Source: Sphingobacteriaceae bacterium DW12
GTDB taxonomy: Bacteria; Bacteroidota; Bacteroidia; Sphingobacteriales; Sphingobacteriaceae
Reading direction: 5' to 3'
Length of the DNA: 64,000 nucleotides
Assembly (NCBI GenBank): GCA_000783305.1
Contig: JROE01000002.1
Span: 372,001 to 436,000 of the forward strand
How positions within the stretch are numbered: the stretch's first letter is position 1; the number at the start of each line of letters is the position of its first letter. Below the pieces are notes generated by a model. The model was not told where the DNA came from, searched no databases, and saw nothing but the letters and a program-made list of their open reading frames with translations. A program made the position numbers and the translations under genes. This document shows, one piece after another, positions 25,676 to 34,141 of this stretch.

Positions 25676-28084
25676 TTATAGACCTCTAACCCGTTGTTGC
25701 TCTTGGTTGGACTTCGCTTTCGAATGACTATCACTAGACCTACCAAAGTTGTATGTAAGACTAATGCGCCACAATCGGCTATCGAGGTTGATACGTTGGT
25801 CCATGTACACGTTACCTACGGTGGATGTGGTATGATAGCGACGAGTCCTAAACAAATCGTCTATCGCAAATTTGACATTCAACTTATCATCGTACATTTT
25901 TTTCATCAAGCCAACGGAGACGAATCCGCTCGCCTTCTGCCTAAAGACTCCATCACTCTGTGGGCTTTCGTACGAGCCCGTCCACTCGACCGACCATTTT
26001 TTTGGTATACGATATGTGTGAGTGGTCTGTGCCGCATATGACCATAGTCTATTGTAGATACGCTCATTACGAAAAGTTCCAAAGTAACGATTTTCGAAGG
26101 TGTTGACATTCCATTGCGTGCTCCAAAATGCAAAGGGTGAAAATGAATAATGTACATTAATCCCATAATTTTGAAATCCCTTAATATTATGAATGCTACG
26201 GATAGTTGTGTTCTCTTCCGGTAATTGGGTCAATACAGAGGTCATCGCATCGTGCACATCAGTATAGTAAACCGAGAAGAGGAGATTTCGGTGCAAAGTA
26301 TAGTTGAGCTCATATGCATTAGCCAACTCGGGTTGTAAGAGGGGATTACCCTCCCAATATACATAGGCGTCAACGTAGTATCGAAAAGGGTTTAGATTTT
26401 CGTAATCGGGACGATTGATGCGACGACTATATGAAAATTGAAATTGGTGATTAGCATGTGGTTGGTAACGAAGGGAGATACTGGGGAATAGCTGTATATA
26501 ATGCTTACTGAATGTCGTACCGTCTGTCCGCAAATCACCATCAGCCTTCGTACGCTCTGTACGCAAGCCTGCGATAAATCCCCAACGATCAAGATTAAGG
26601 TTAAAATTAAGATAAGCGGCATGAATCTGTTCTTTGTAAACGAAATGATTACTATTCTGTGAATCATGAACCCATATATTATGGTCAAGGGTGTCGGATA
26701 GACTATTATTGTCTGACTTCATCCAACTGCTTTTCCAACCGATTTCGGCACTCAACGCTCCATTGATCTGATGCAAATAATCGGCCTTGGCAACCTGCAA
26801 ATGGGTAGTTGATGGTGTAGCATTCTGCCTAGCTGCAAGATAAGAATCATACTGTCCCAATGGAAGGATGGTCGATAGGAGTACCTGATCGGCTTTGTAA
26901 CTGGAATATAGGATATCCCAATCAGCGCTTAATTGATGCTTATCCCTTATCTTCTGTATATAACTGAACCCGACATTGTGCGCCTGCCATCTACTGTCAT
27001 TGGTGTTGTCCGTTAATGTATGGGTCAGTCGTTCATCATCCATACGATATGTGTCGTTATACCCCTGACTAAAATTCTGATACGTGCCGAAGCTACCTGT
27101 CCAAAGTACGCCTACACTCATCTGCTCATTGGGTGTATATTCAAGTCCCGCCCTACCCTGCTGAGTAGTAAGAGGTTCATCGGTCTTGGAATATTGCAGT
27201 GACTTGTGTGCGTCAGCGGCATCCCCGTCACCATAAAATCTATCAAAGTTACGGTACTCTTGCTCTCCTCGATAGGCATGCTCGAAACTGCCTTGCCATC
27301 TCCATTGCCCAACCTGGCCACCGAGATTGGTTCCTCCTCCATAACGGGCTTTTCGACCACCGCCCCCAAAAGCTTGTACACTACCGGATAAAGGGGTTGG
27401 TGCAGGCTGCTTCATTACAATATTAATGAGACCACCCACCCCTTTGGCATCAAATTTTGCAGAAGGATTGGTAATCAACTCAATACTTTTAATCGATTCT
27501 GACGAAGTACCTTTTAAAATATTAGCCAGCTCTTTTGATGACAGGTATGAGAGTTTGCCGTTAAGTAAAATACCAATATCTGACTTGCCTCGCATTTGGA
27601 TATTACCATCTTCATCGACCCTAACGGATGGTGCCCGTTGCAACAATTCTAAAGCAGTCATACCACTAGCTAAGATGCTACTCTCCACATTAATGACGGT
27701 GCGATCGCTCTTCTGCTCAATGAGTCGACGAGTTCCTTGAACCGTAACTTCATCCAAAGTCTGAGGCGCAACTGCCAAAAAGATAGTATCCAAAGCTATT
27801 TGCTCTCCAGATTTCAAATCGAACTTATGCGTATACCGTTCATATCCCAAATGATAGACTTCTAATTGATAAGTACCAGTGGGTAAGACCTGCTTAAAAA
27901 ATCCGTCGTCATCAGTATAAATCTTATAGCTGCCTACAGAATCTATAGTGTGTATGGTTATATTGGCTTTAGGAATGACTTGGTGGTATGTGTTGAATAC
28001 GAAACCCTGTATCCTTGTTTGTGCACTAACGGTAATGGCACAAAAAAATAGAGCAAAAAAAGTGGTATATAGAGAATAGGACAT
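25676..28084 (-). CDS. TonB-dependent outer-membrane receptor (OMP_b-brl_3 type)
   Basis: A signal peptide (FFALFFCAITVSAQ) precedes a carboxypeptidase-regulatory-like domain (TRIQGFVFNTYHQVIPKANI, about 22-100). Next comes a plug domain with ALELLQRAPSVRVDEDGNIQ and MRGKSDIGILLNGK, then SIKSIELITNPSAKFDAKG and GLINIVMK at its end, and a C-terminal beta barrel. This matches the receptors annotated as outer membrane beta-barrel family protein. It is the last gene of a three-gene operon (23 bp after the PepSY gene) with a siderophore receptor, which suggests metal or metal-chelate uptake. The ligand is not readable. Confidence 0.85.
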   Translation of the reverse strand: MSYSLYTTFFALFFCAITVSAQTRIQGFVFNTYHQVIPKANITIHTIDSVGSYKIYTDDDGFFKQVLPTGTYQLEVYHLGYERYTHKFDLKSGEQIALDTIFLAVAPQTLDEVTVQGTRRLIEQKSDRTVINVESSILASGMTALELLQRAPSVRVDEDGNIQMRGKSDIGILLNGKLSYLSSKELANILKGTSSESIKSIELITNPSAKFDAKGVGGLINIVMKQPAPTPLSGSVQAFGGGGRKARYGGGTNLGGQVGQWRWQGSFEHAYRGEQEYRNFDRFYGDGDAADAHKSLQYSKTDEPLTTQQGRAGLEYTPNEQMSVGVLWTGSFGTYQNFSQGYNDTYRMDDERLTHTLTDNTNDSRWQAHNVGFSYIQKIRDKHQLSADWDILYSSYKADQVLLSTILPLGQYDSYLAARQNATPSTTHLQVAKADYLHQINGALSAEIGWKSSWMKSDNNSLSDTLDHNIWVHDSQNSNHFVYKEQIHAAYLNFNLNLDRWGFIAGLRTERTKADGDLRTDGTTFSKHYIQLFPSISLRYQPHANHQFQFSYSRRINRPDYENLNPFRYYVDAYVYWEGNPLLQPELANAYELNYTLHRNLLFSVYYTDVHDAMTSVLTQLPEENTTIRSIHNIKGFQNYGINVHYSFSPFAFWSTQWNVNTFENRYFGTFRNERIYNRLWSYAAQTTHTYRIPKKWSVEWTGSYESPQSDGVFRQKASGFVSVGLMKKMYDDKLNVKFAIDDLFRTRRYHTTSTVGNVYMDQRINLDSRLWRISLTYNFGRSSDSHSKAKSNQEQQRVRGL

Positions 28085-28107
28085 AAAATATTTAAAATAG
28101 AATAAAC

Positions 28108-29304
28108 TTACGAGATGGATATAGTGGACTTGAGCTTTCTTTTACGTTTCTTTTTATGACGTCCCCACCAGATCAAAAATCCGGTAATGGGTAAAGATGT
28201 AGCGACAATGCCCGCGAGAAAGGTAGACAACTTGCCAATCTGTCCCCACCACTGCCCCATGTGCAATTGCCAAATAGCATTTTCGACCTTTTCATGTACC
28301 AACTGAGGCTTAGGGACAACTTGTTGCTGAGCTGTGTAACGATCAAATACGATCAGTTGTTGATTCTCCGTACTTTTGAGACCAGCAACACCCAATCGAA
28401 AAACGTAGACCCCTGTGTGTTCGAAATTATAGACCCAGATAGCTGCATTTTGTTGCTTTGGATGCTCTGCTAGCGCTAGTCTGGCCAAACGAGTGATATC
28501 GACAGAGACCTTATCTGGCTCTACCTGTCCGACAACCTCTTCAAGATGTTCCTCCCCTCCACCAAAGGTGGTACTAATTATATCTCCTAAAGAATGAAAG
28601 AAAATAATAATTCCAGTAAGACTCAAAATGAAACATAATAAGAGGGAGTAAAAGCCATGTACATTATGTAAATCATAATTTATCCTTTTGAAACGCGCTT
28701 TCCACCTTACCGTAAAACTATCTTGAACGGTCTTCCTATTCCAACGCTTGGGCCACCATAGGACAAGTCCAGTGATACAGCTCACAAAGAAGATAACAGT
28801 CGCGATAAGGACTACCCAGCTCCCAACAGGACCGGCCAAAAGTGAAGAGTGTAGATGTGCTGTGATGTAAAAAAAATGGGCCAAGGTATCCATCTTTAAC
28901 ACTTCCGCAGTGTAGGGGTCTACATATACAAATGTCAATTGATGTGTCTCTCCGTGAAAAGCTCGGACGCGAATGCTTCGGTGCGGATCATTAAAGTAAA
29001 CAATCTCTGAAAGCTCCAGCTGCGGATCTGTAGCTTGTATAGATTCAATCAATCTATCCGAACTAACAGGTTGATGCTGTACCTCTACATAGCGTGCATC
29101 ACCGGCACTCCATTCCAATATTTCATCACAATAAACGATAAGTGTACCTGTAAGACAGACGAATACAACTATGATTCCCGAAATAATACTTGGCCAAAGA
29201 TGTAACCAAGCATTAAGACGGAAAAACCAACCTTTACCAGTTTTCTTTGGAGGCATTTGTTGTGAAATAGAGGTCTTAGGCGCCTTCTTGGGTATGTAGG
29301 TCAT
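28108..29304 (-). CDS. PepSY-associated transmembrane protein, iron-uptake type
   Basis: The 398-residue inner-membrane protein has four or so hydrophobic helices: IISGIIVVFVCLTGTLIVYC near the N-terminus, VVLIATVIFFVSCITGLVLW, YSLLLCFILSLTGIIIFFHS and LSTFLAGIVATSLPITGFLI. The PepSY_TM motif GLVLWWPKRW is present, and conserved His residues (AHLHSSLLAG, HNVHGFY, QLHMGQWWG) could bind haem. Such proteins accompany TonB receptors and are thought to reduce ferric siderophores at the inner membrane. It sits 12 bp from the siderophore receptor gene. Confidence 0.85.
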   Translation of the reverse strand: MTYIPKKAPKTSISQQMPPKKTGKGWFFRLNAWLHLWPSIISGIIVVFVCLTGTLIVYCDEILEWSAGDARYVEVQHQPVSSDRLIESIQATDPQLELSEIVYFNDPHRSIRVRAFHGETHQLTFVYVDPYTAEVLKMDTLAHFFYITAHLHSSLLAGPVGSWVVLIATVIFFVSCITGLVLWWPKRWNRKTVQDSFTVRWKARFKRINYDLHNVHGFYSLLLCFILSLTGIIIFFHSLGDIISTTFGGGEEHLEEVVGQVEPDKVSVDITRLARLALAEHPKQQNAAIWVYNFEHTGVYVFRLGVAGLKSTENQQLIVFDRYTAQQQVVPKPQLVHEKVENAIWQLHMGQWWGQIGKLSTFLAGIVATSLPITGFLIWWGRHKKKRKRKLKSTISIS

Positions 29305-29316
29305 AGCTAAATAAGC

Positions 29317-31785
29317 TTAAAACTTAAAGGAAATATTTGCCAAAAATTCAAAAGGCTTCTGTGGTTTGGCATATACATCCCAATACTTAATGTTGCCAAT
29401 ATTGTTGAACTTCAGACCCAACCTGTACTTGGGCTGATCAAAAAAAGCAGTGGCATTGACTACGGTATAAGATGGGATGGTAAAATCATCTTCAAAATCC
29501 ATCAGCACACTACCAACATAATTCATCCCGGCCCCGAATCCCAATCCTTTAATGCGGTCATCCAGAAATTTGTAAGATGTCCAAAAATTAGCAACATGCT
29601 TTGGAGACCAAGCCTCACGTAATCCCTGGGAATAAGCCTCACTTTTGACAAATTTATTGTCATTGCATCCATAACCTGCCACAATATTCCAACCGCGAAC
29701 AGGATTGGCAATCACATCTACTTCGACCCCTTTCGAGCTAAACTCCCCATCCTGAGTGTATACAAAGTCTATTACCTCACGAAGGCGATCCTTGACACGA
29801 ATATCGTAATAGGATATGGTGGAGCTCAACAATCCGTCAAAAAGATCAATCTTGGTGCCGAATTCAAATTGATTCGCCTGTTCGGGTTTCCATTTTTTAG
29901 TAATTACATCCGAATCTAAGTTGCTAGGGTCGCTAAGCCCCTGTGACGCTGCTACATTGGTAAAACCATTCATATAGTTGGCAAATACGGACACTTGATC
30001 CTTGACGGGTTGGAACACAATCCCAATCTTCGGGGAAAAATTGACCTGATTGTAGCCTTCTTCTTTACTATAGGAGGCCCCTACCTCCTTTTGTTCGATA
30101 TTGCCCTGCTCATCTTTGATAAGTGGCTGACCGGGTGAATACGACAGCCGTGCCCCCTGATGGAAACGGTTGACTCGCCCACTCAACATCAAGAAAAAGC
30201 GATCCGAGATATTCGTAACATTAGAGAAATATGCGCTGATAACATTATACTTGCTGTTGTCTATGCCATCGCCATAGCTACGTTTTCCTCTTGAATTCTC
30301 TATCTCGGAGCGTGTTAAAGGCTTCCAAGATGGATCTTTCACGCTGACGGTATCATAAATAGCGAAATAAGGCACCATATAGAGATTCTTGTCGGTGTAA
30401 AGTGTAGCATCAAGTCCTAATAGCACCTTATTCTCCAAGGAACCCAATGTATAATTACCATTAAAATTTTGCTGGATGACGGAAAAATTAAGATTATAGT
30501 CGTCAAAAATGCGATAACGTCGCTCTATACGCTCATCATCGACTACCATTGGAACCATAAAAATAGATCCTTTGTCTCCGCTGTTGTTATAGAGATAGGA
30601 AGTACGGGAACTCCAGTTTTCGGATAATTGATGCTCAATCTCAGTGCCGATATTAATATTGGTTCTATTTGTCGCGACATCATTAGACGTCAACGAGCGA
30701 TCGTGCGGCATGCCATACTCCTTGAGGCTGTTAAAGCTAAGTTTGTGCGTATTGCGGAGATAGGCCACCAATGGCTTAGTCGTATTATAGAGATCGGCGT
30801 CAAACCGAACGGTGGTCTTATCGCCCGCCTTGAACGCGAGACTCGTCGCAAATCCCAAGGTTGTAACCTTTCCTTCATTTTGAAAGCCATTATTGGTCGT
30901 ACCCATGATATTAAAACGTCCCAATGCGGTACGATCATCATTCAAGGGGCTATTAATATCTGCCGTAAGCCGATTCATACCGAAGCTACCTGTTGTATAA
31001 TTGACCTCACCTCGGAAGGACTCAAATGGCCTCTTGGTAACATTATTGATAATACCCCCATAAGAGGTGACCTGCGCACCAAACAATGCTGCAGAAGGCC
31101 CCTTAATCACCTCCACTTTTTCTAGGTTGAAGATTTCGGAAACGGCTCTGGAATTGATAGGCAAACCGTTGCGGACCATATTAGAATTGCCTGTACCGGT
31201 GTTGGAAAATCCCCTAAGGGTAATACCATTGCCGTTGTCATTAACACCATTCGTCACAATAGCGCCTGGAACTTGTGATAGGGCACTAATGTAATCCGTA
31301 GCAGCAATCTCTTGCATAAAGTCTTTACTTACTACCGAGTAGGCTTGTGGATTTTCAAGATTAGCTAAGGGCATCCGAGCAATATCATCAGCTTCCCTAC
31401 GTGCAAATTTATTCTTCTGGATATCAGACACGACAACTTCACGAAGCTGATTCGATGTCGACTGGACCACAATCCGTGATAGGTTCAAATCCTTGTGGGC
31501 CGTGACCTGGATGACTTGTTCGACAACAGTATAGTTGGCAAAGCTAATCATTAATAGATATTGTCCTTCAGGAACCTGCATATTGAAATGTCCCCGCTCG
31601 TCCGCACGGGCGCCATAATTTGTACCTTTCAATTTGACGCTGGCATATGCAAGAGGTTTACCATCTGTAGTGACAACCTCTCCGACGACCTTTCCTCGAC
31701 TTTGAGCCATTCCAATAATGGGCATGAACACAAGAAATAAACTAACCGTCAAGAGACGACAAGAGGTTATTAGTTGATATAGCAT
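29317..31785 (-). CDS. TonB-dependent siderophore receptor
   Basis: A signal peptide ending IIGMAQ is followed by a CarboxypepD_reg-like domain (RGKVVGEVVTTDGKPLAYAS, about 28-110). The plug domain contains GITLRGFSNTGTGNSNMVRN, VEVIKGPSAALFGAQVTSYG and GIINNVTKRP, the classic siderophore-receptor pattern. A 22-strand barrel ends in the aromatic C-terminus FEFLANISFKF. At 822 residues it is complete. It is first gene of the operon with the PepSY protein and the second receptor. A divergent AraC regulator lies 104 bp away, the usual layout of ferric-siderophore uptake loci. Confidence 0.92.
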   Translation of the reverse strand: MLYQLITSCRLLTVSLFLVFMPIIGMAQSRGKVVGEVVTTDGKPLAYASVKLKGTNYGARADERGHFNMQVPEGQYLLMISFANYTVVEQVIQVTAHKDLNLSRIVVQSTSNQLREVVVSDIQKNKFARREADDIARMPLANLENPQAYSVVSKDFMQEIAATDYISALSQVPGAIVTNGVNDNGNGITLRGFSNTGTGNSNMVRNGLPINSRAVSEIFNLEKVEVIKGPSAALFGAQVTSYGGIINNVTKRPFESFRGEVNYTTGSFGMNRLTADINSPLNDDRTALGRFNIMGTTNNGFQNEGKVTTLGFATSLAFKAGDKTTVRFDADLYNTTKPLVAYLRNTHKLSFNSLKEYGMPHDRSLTSNDVATNRTNINIGTEIEHQLSENWSSRTSYLYNNSGDKGSIFMVPMVVDDERIERRYRIFDDYNLNFSVIQQNFNGNYTLGSLENKVLLGLDATLYTDKNLYMVPYFAIYDTVSVKDPSWKPLTRSEIENSRGKRSYGDGIDNSKYNVISAYFSNVTNISDRFFLMLSGRVNRFHQGARLSYSPGQPLIKDEQGNIEQKEVGASYSKEEGYNQVNFSPKIGIVFQPVKDQVSVFANYMNGFTNVAASQGLSDPSNLDSDVITKKWKPEQANQFEFGTKIDLFDGLLSSTISYYDIRVKDRLREVIDFVYTQDGEFSSKGVEVDVIANPVRGWNIVAGYGCNDNKFVKSEAYSQGLREAWSPKHVANFWTSYKFLDDRIKGLGFGAGMNYVGSVLMDFEDDFTIPSYTVVNATAFFDQPKYRLGLKFNNIGNIKYWDVYAKPQKPFEFLANISFKF

Positions 31786-31820
31786 TTTTATTTTATTTAG
31801 AACTATTATAAATAATGTTG

Positions 31821-31837
31821 CAAAAGTATTAGCTTTG
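31821..31837. promoter_or_regulatory. Back-to-back divergent -7 promoter elements
   Basis: CAAAAGTATTAGCTTTG contains TAnnTTTG on both strands: TAGCTTTG (31830-31837) faces the AraC gene and TACTTTTG (complement of 31821-31828) faces the siderophore-receptor operon. The two elements are separated by one base. Neither has a clear -33 TTTG at 19-21 bp. Overlapping divergent promoters would let one AraC protein control both directions. Confidence 0.45.
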
Positions 31838-31888
31838 TTAGGTTAGAAATAACACATAAGGGATTATAAAAATCAAAGAAGGGATAAA

Positions 31889-32905
31889 ATGGAAAGTCTG
31901 ACTTTACAACAGTTTTACGGTGATACATTGCTGAAAGCCCTATTTTTAGCTCCTCCTTTGCAAGAATCTCACAAGGGGTTTCAGATCAAACCCCTTTCTA
32001 ATAATGTGGTAGAAGGAATAATGCGATATTGTCACTGTGAACAATTTGTAGTGTGCTACCAAGAGTGGACAGTCAAAAAACCGTTCAATCTTTTGGTAGA
32101 GCATCCCGAGCATATGGTCAAATTTCAATTTGAAATAGAAGGATCGTCTTTTTTTACAAATATAGAGGGCAAGCAAATTCCTATACCAAATGGACATCAA
32201 CAATTCATCTATCTTCCAACAACAAAAGGAAGCCTTTACTATCCAGTATCCCGCAAAGTCCTGGATATCCACATCGAATTCGACTTTCTGCTATCTGTTT
32301 TACGGGGGCAAGGATTTACCCAAACACAATTAAAGGAACACTTTTTAGTGAATAGCTGGACATTCTTTAGAAAGGCAATACCTATTAGTTTGGATCAGGA
32401 AAACCTAATAGGCGACCTCCTATCCCATTCCTATCAAGGGACTTTTGCAAAAGACTACATTCGTTGCAAGGCCATGGAAATCATGCTTTCGGTTTTTTCG
32501 AAAGGAACAGAATCATTGGAATACACTTCATGGAAAAGCGAAGACCTTCATATTCTACAGGAAATAAAATTGTATTTAGATCACAGTTTTGGAGAAGATC
32601 TGCAGCTCAAAACCATTTGCCGATCATTTGGCATCAATGACTTCAAGCTCAAAAAAGCGTTTAAAGAGCGTTACGGAGATACTGTATTCGGTTATATCCG
32701 AAAAGCTAGGATGAAGCATGCACTTTACCTCTTATTGAATAGCGATATGGGTATAAAAGAAATATCGTATGCTTGCGGATTTAAATACCCACATCACTTC
32801 AGCCAATTGTTTTATCAACACTACAATTACCGACCTCGGGAAATCAGGTCAAAGAATACTACAGACATTTATCGTTCGATATCGACTAAATCCCTCGCAG
32901 TCTAA
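31889..32905 (+). CDS. AraC-family regulator, divergent from siderophore receptor operon
   Basis: The 338-residue protein has an N-terminal sensing region and a C-terminal AraC domain: DLQLKTICRSFGINDFKLKK then AFKERYGDTVFGYIRKARMK and GIKEISYACGFKYPHHFSQL, ending in FYQHYNYRPREIR. Layout and gene context match PchR/YbtA-type regulators that sense ferric siderophores and activate the cognate receptor. It is transcribed divergently from the receptor with overlapping promoter elements. The siderophore it senses is unknown. Confidence 0.87.
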   Translation: MESLTLQQFYGDTLLKALFLAPPLQESHKGFQIKPLSNNVVEGIMRYCHCEQFVVCYQEWTVKKPFNLLVEHPEHMVKFQFEIEGSSFFTNIEGKQIPIPNGHQQFIYLPTTKGSLYYPVSRKVLDIHIEFDFLLSVLRGQGFTQTQLKEHFLVNSWTFFRKAIPISLDQENLIGDLLSHSYQGTFAKDYIRCKAMEIMLSVFSKGTESLEYTSWKSEDLHILQEIKLYLDHSFGEDLQLKTICRSFGINDFKLKKAFKERYGDTVFGYIRKARMKHALYLLLNSDMGIKEISYACGFKYPHHFSQLFYQHYNYRPREIRSKNTTDIYRSISTKSLAV

Positions 32906-32972
32906 AAGACTTATATATTGCTTTATTAGTATTCATGCTAGGTTCGCCTGCTTCATAAAAATACATCATCTT

Positions 32973-33722
32973 TTACAGCAGGGTAATATTTTTTTGGGCA
33001 TAAGCAGCCAAGAAACCGTCTTTAGCGTCCAATTCGGTCACTAAATAATGTATCTGGTTGGCGGAGCAGATATTAAGCCATTTGGAGCTGTTCAATTTTT
33101 CGGAAATGCTAATAACGGCTACTTTCTTTGCGGATCGAATCAATGCCATCTTCACTTGGACCACTTCCCAATCCATATCGGTCAATCCGTCTTCGGCCGA
33201 AAAAGCATTGGCCCCGAGTATGCAAAGGTCAGCTTTGACACCCGCAAGTTGGTTGACTACACTCGCACCGATATGCAGGTTTGCGTTTTTAGTGAGCTTA
33301 CCTCCAATACTAATTACATCTAAATTATCGTGATCAGATAACGTGATGGCAACTTGTGGACTTATCGTAATAATCGTGACCTTCAAATTGCTGGGAATTA
33401 CCTTTGCTAGCTCTAATATCGTCGTACCGCCTTCGGTAAGAATCACCATATTATTCTTCAATAGCGTTAGCGTCTTTTTTGCTATTAACTTTTTGGCATC
33501 CAGCGCATACACTAGATTTTCAATATTGAACGGCTTGACAAAGGATTTACTAACAGCACCGCCATGAACACGAATGATTTTCTCCTGATCAGCCAGTTCC
33601 TTAAGATCCCTTCTAACCGTATCATCCGACACATTCAACTGCTCACTTAAATCAACAGATAACACTTTGTTATGTAAATCGATTTCCCGCAAAATCATTG
33701 CTTGCCTTTTTTCTTTCTTCAT
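32973..33722 (-). CDS. DeoR/GlpR-family transcriptional regulator
   Basis: I start at MKKEKRQAMILREIDLHN, because the 18 codons upstream do not resemble the family. The N-terminal winged helix contains VLSVDLSEQLNVSDDTVRRD then LKELADQEKIIRVHGGAV, the DeoR signature. The C-terminal sugar-phosphate sensing domain has VILTEGGTTILELAKVIPS, VISIGGKLTKNANLHIGASV and DLCILGANAFSAEDGLTDMD. These repressors bind phosphorylated sugars. It is divergent from the SusC gene of the locus with MurQ, so an amino-sugar phosphate is a reasonable inducer to test. Confidence 0.92.
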   Translation of the reverse strand: MKKEKRQAMILREIDLHNKVLSVDLSEQLNVSDDTVRRDLKELADQEKIIRVHGGAVSKSFVKPFNIENLVYALDAKKLIAKKTLTLLKNNMVILTEGGTTILELAKVIPSNLKVTIITISPQVAITLSDHDNLDVISIGGKLTKNANLHIGASVVNQLAGVKADLCILGANAFSAEDGLTDMDWEVVQVKMALIRSAKKVAVISISEKLNSSKWLNICSANQIHYLVTELDAKDGFLAAYAQKNITLL

Positions 33723-33796
33723 GAATTGTAAATATCGATTGAACTCCTCTATTATAATTGCATTGCTTTCAAGCAAAGATATTAATTTTTATACAA

Positions 33797-33826
33797 TTGG
33801 ACTCATTACATTATGCGCTATTTTTG
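33797..33826 (+). promoter_or_regulatory. Candidate promoter of the DeoR-linked SusCD operon
   Basis: TTG at 33797-33799 is followed after 19 bp by TATTTTTG at 33819-33826, matching the Bacteroidota pattern TTTG-N19-TAnnTTTG. The predicted leader to ATG 34142 would be about 300 nt. The 9-mer TTTATTTGC occurs three times downstream (reverse at 33845-33853, forward at 33992-34000 and 34005-34013), and these copies could be DeoR operators. The region from 33723 to 34141 holds no gene. Confidence 0.45.
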
Positions 33827-34141
33827 CGGTTTTAAAGAAATAACGCAAATAAAACTATCACTAATCTTCCTGTTTTAAAATTGTATATCATAAGGTAGCA
33901 AATCCAAATAAACTTATTTTAAACACAATTAAAAGACCTTTTACCTAGATTAATTCGAGACACAAATTGATTTCAGTAAAAAATATCCGTATTTATTTGC
34001 GGTTTTTATTTGCATAAATAAATTAAAAATCATAATATTGCTTAAAGCACGCACAAATCCAGATTATGAAATGACCAGCCGCATGCTTGAATGACATACA
34101 CCTAATTGATGATTTTAAGACTAACAAGCAATCTAACCAAT

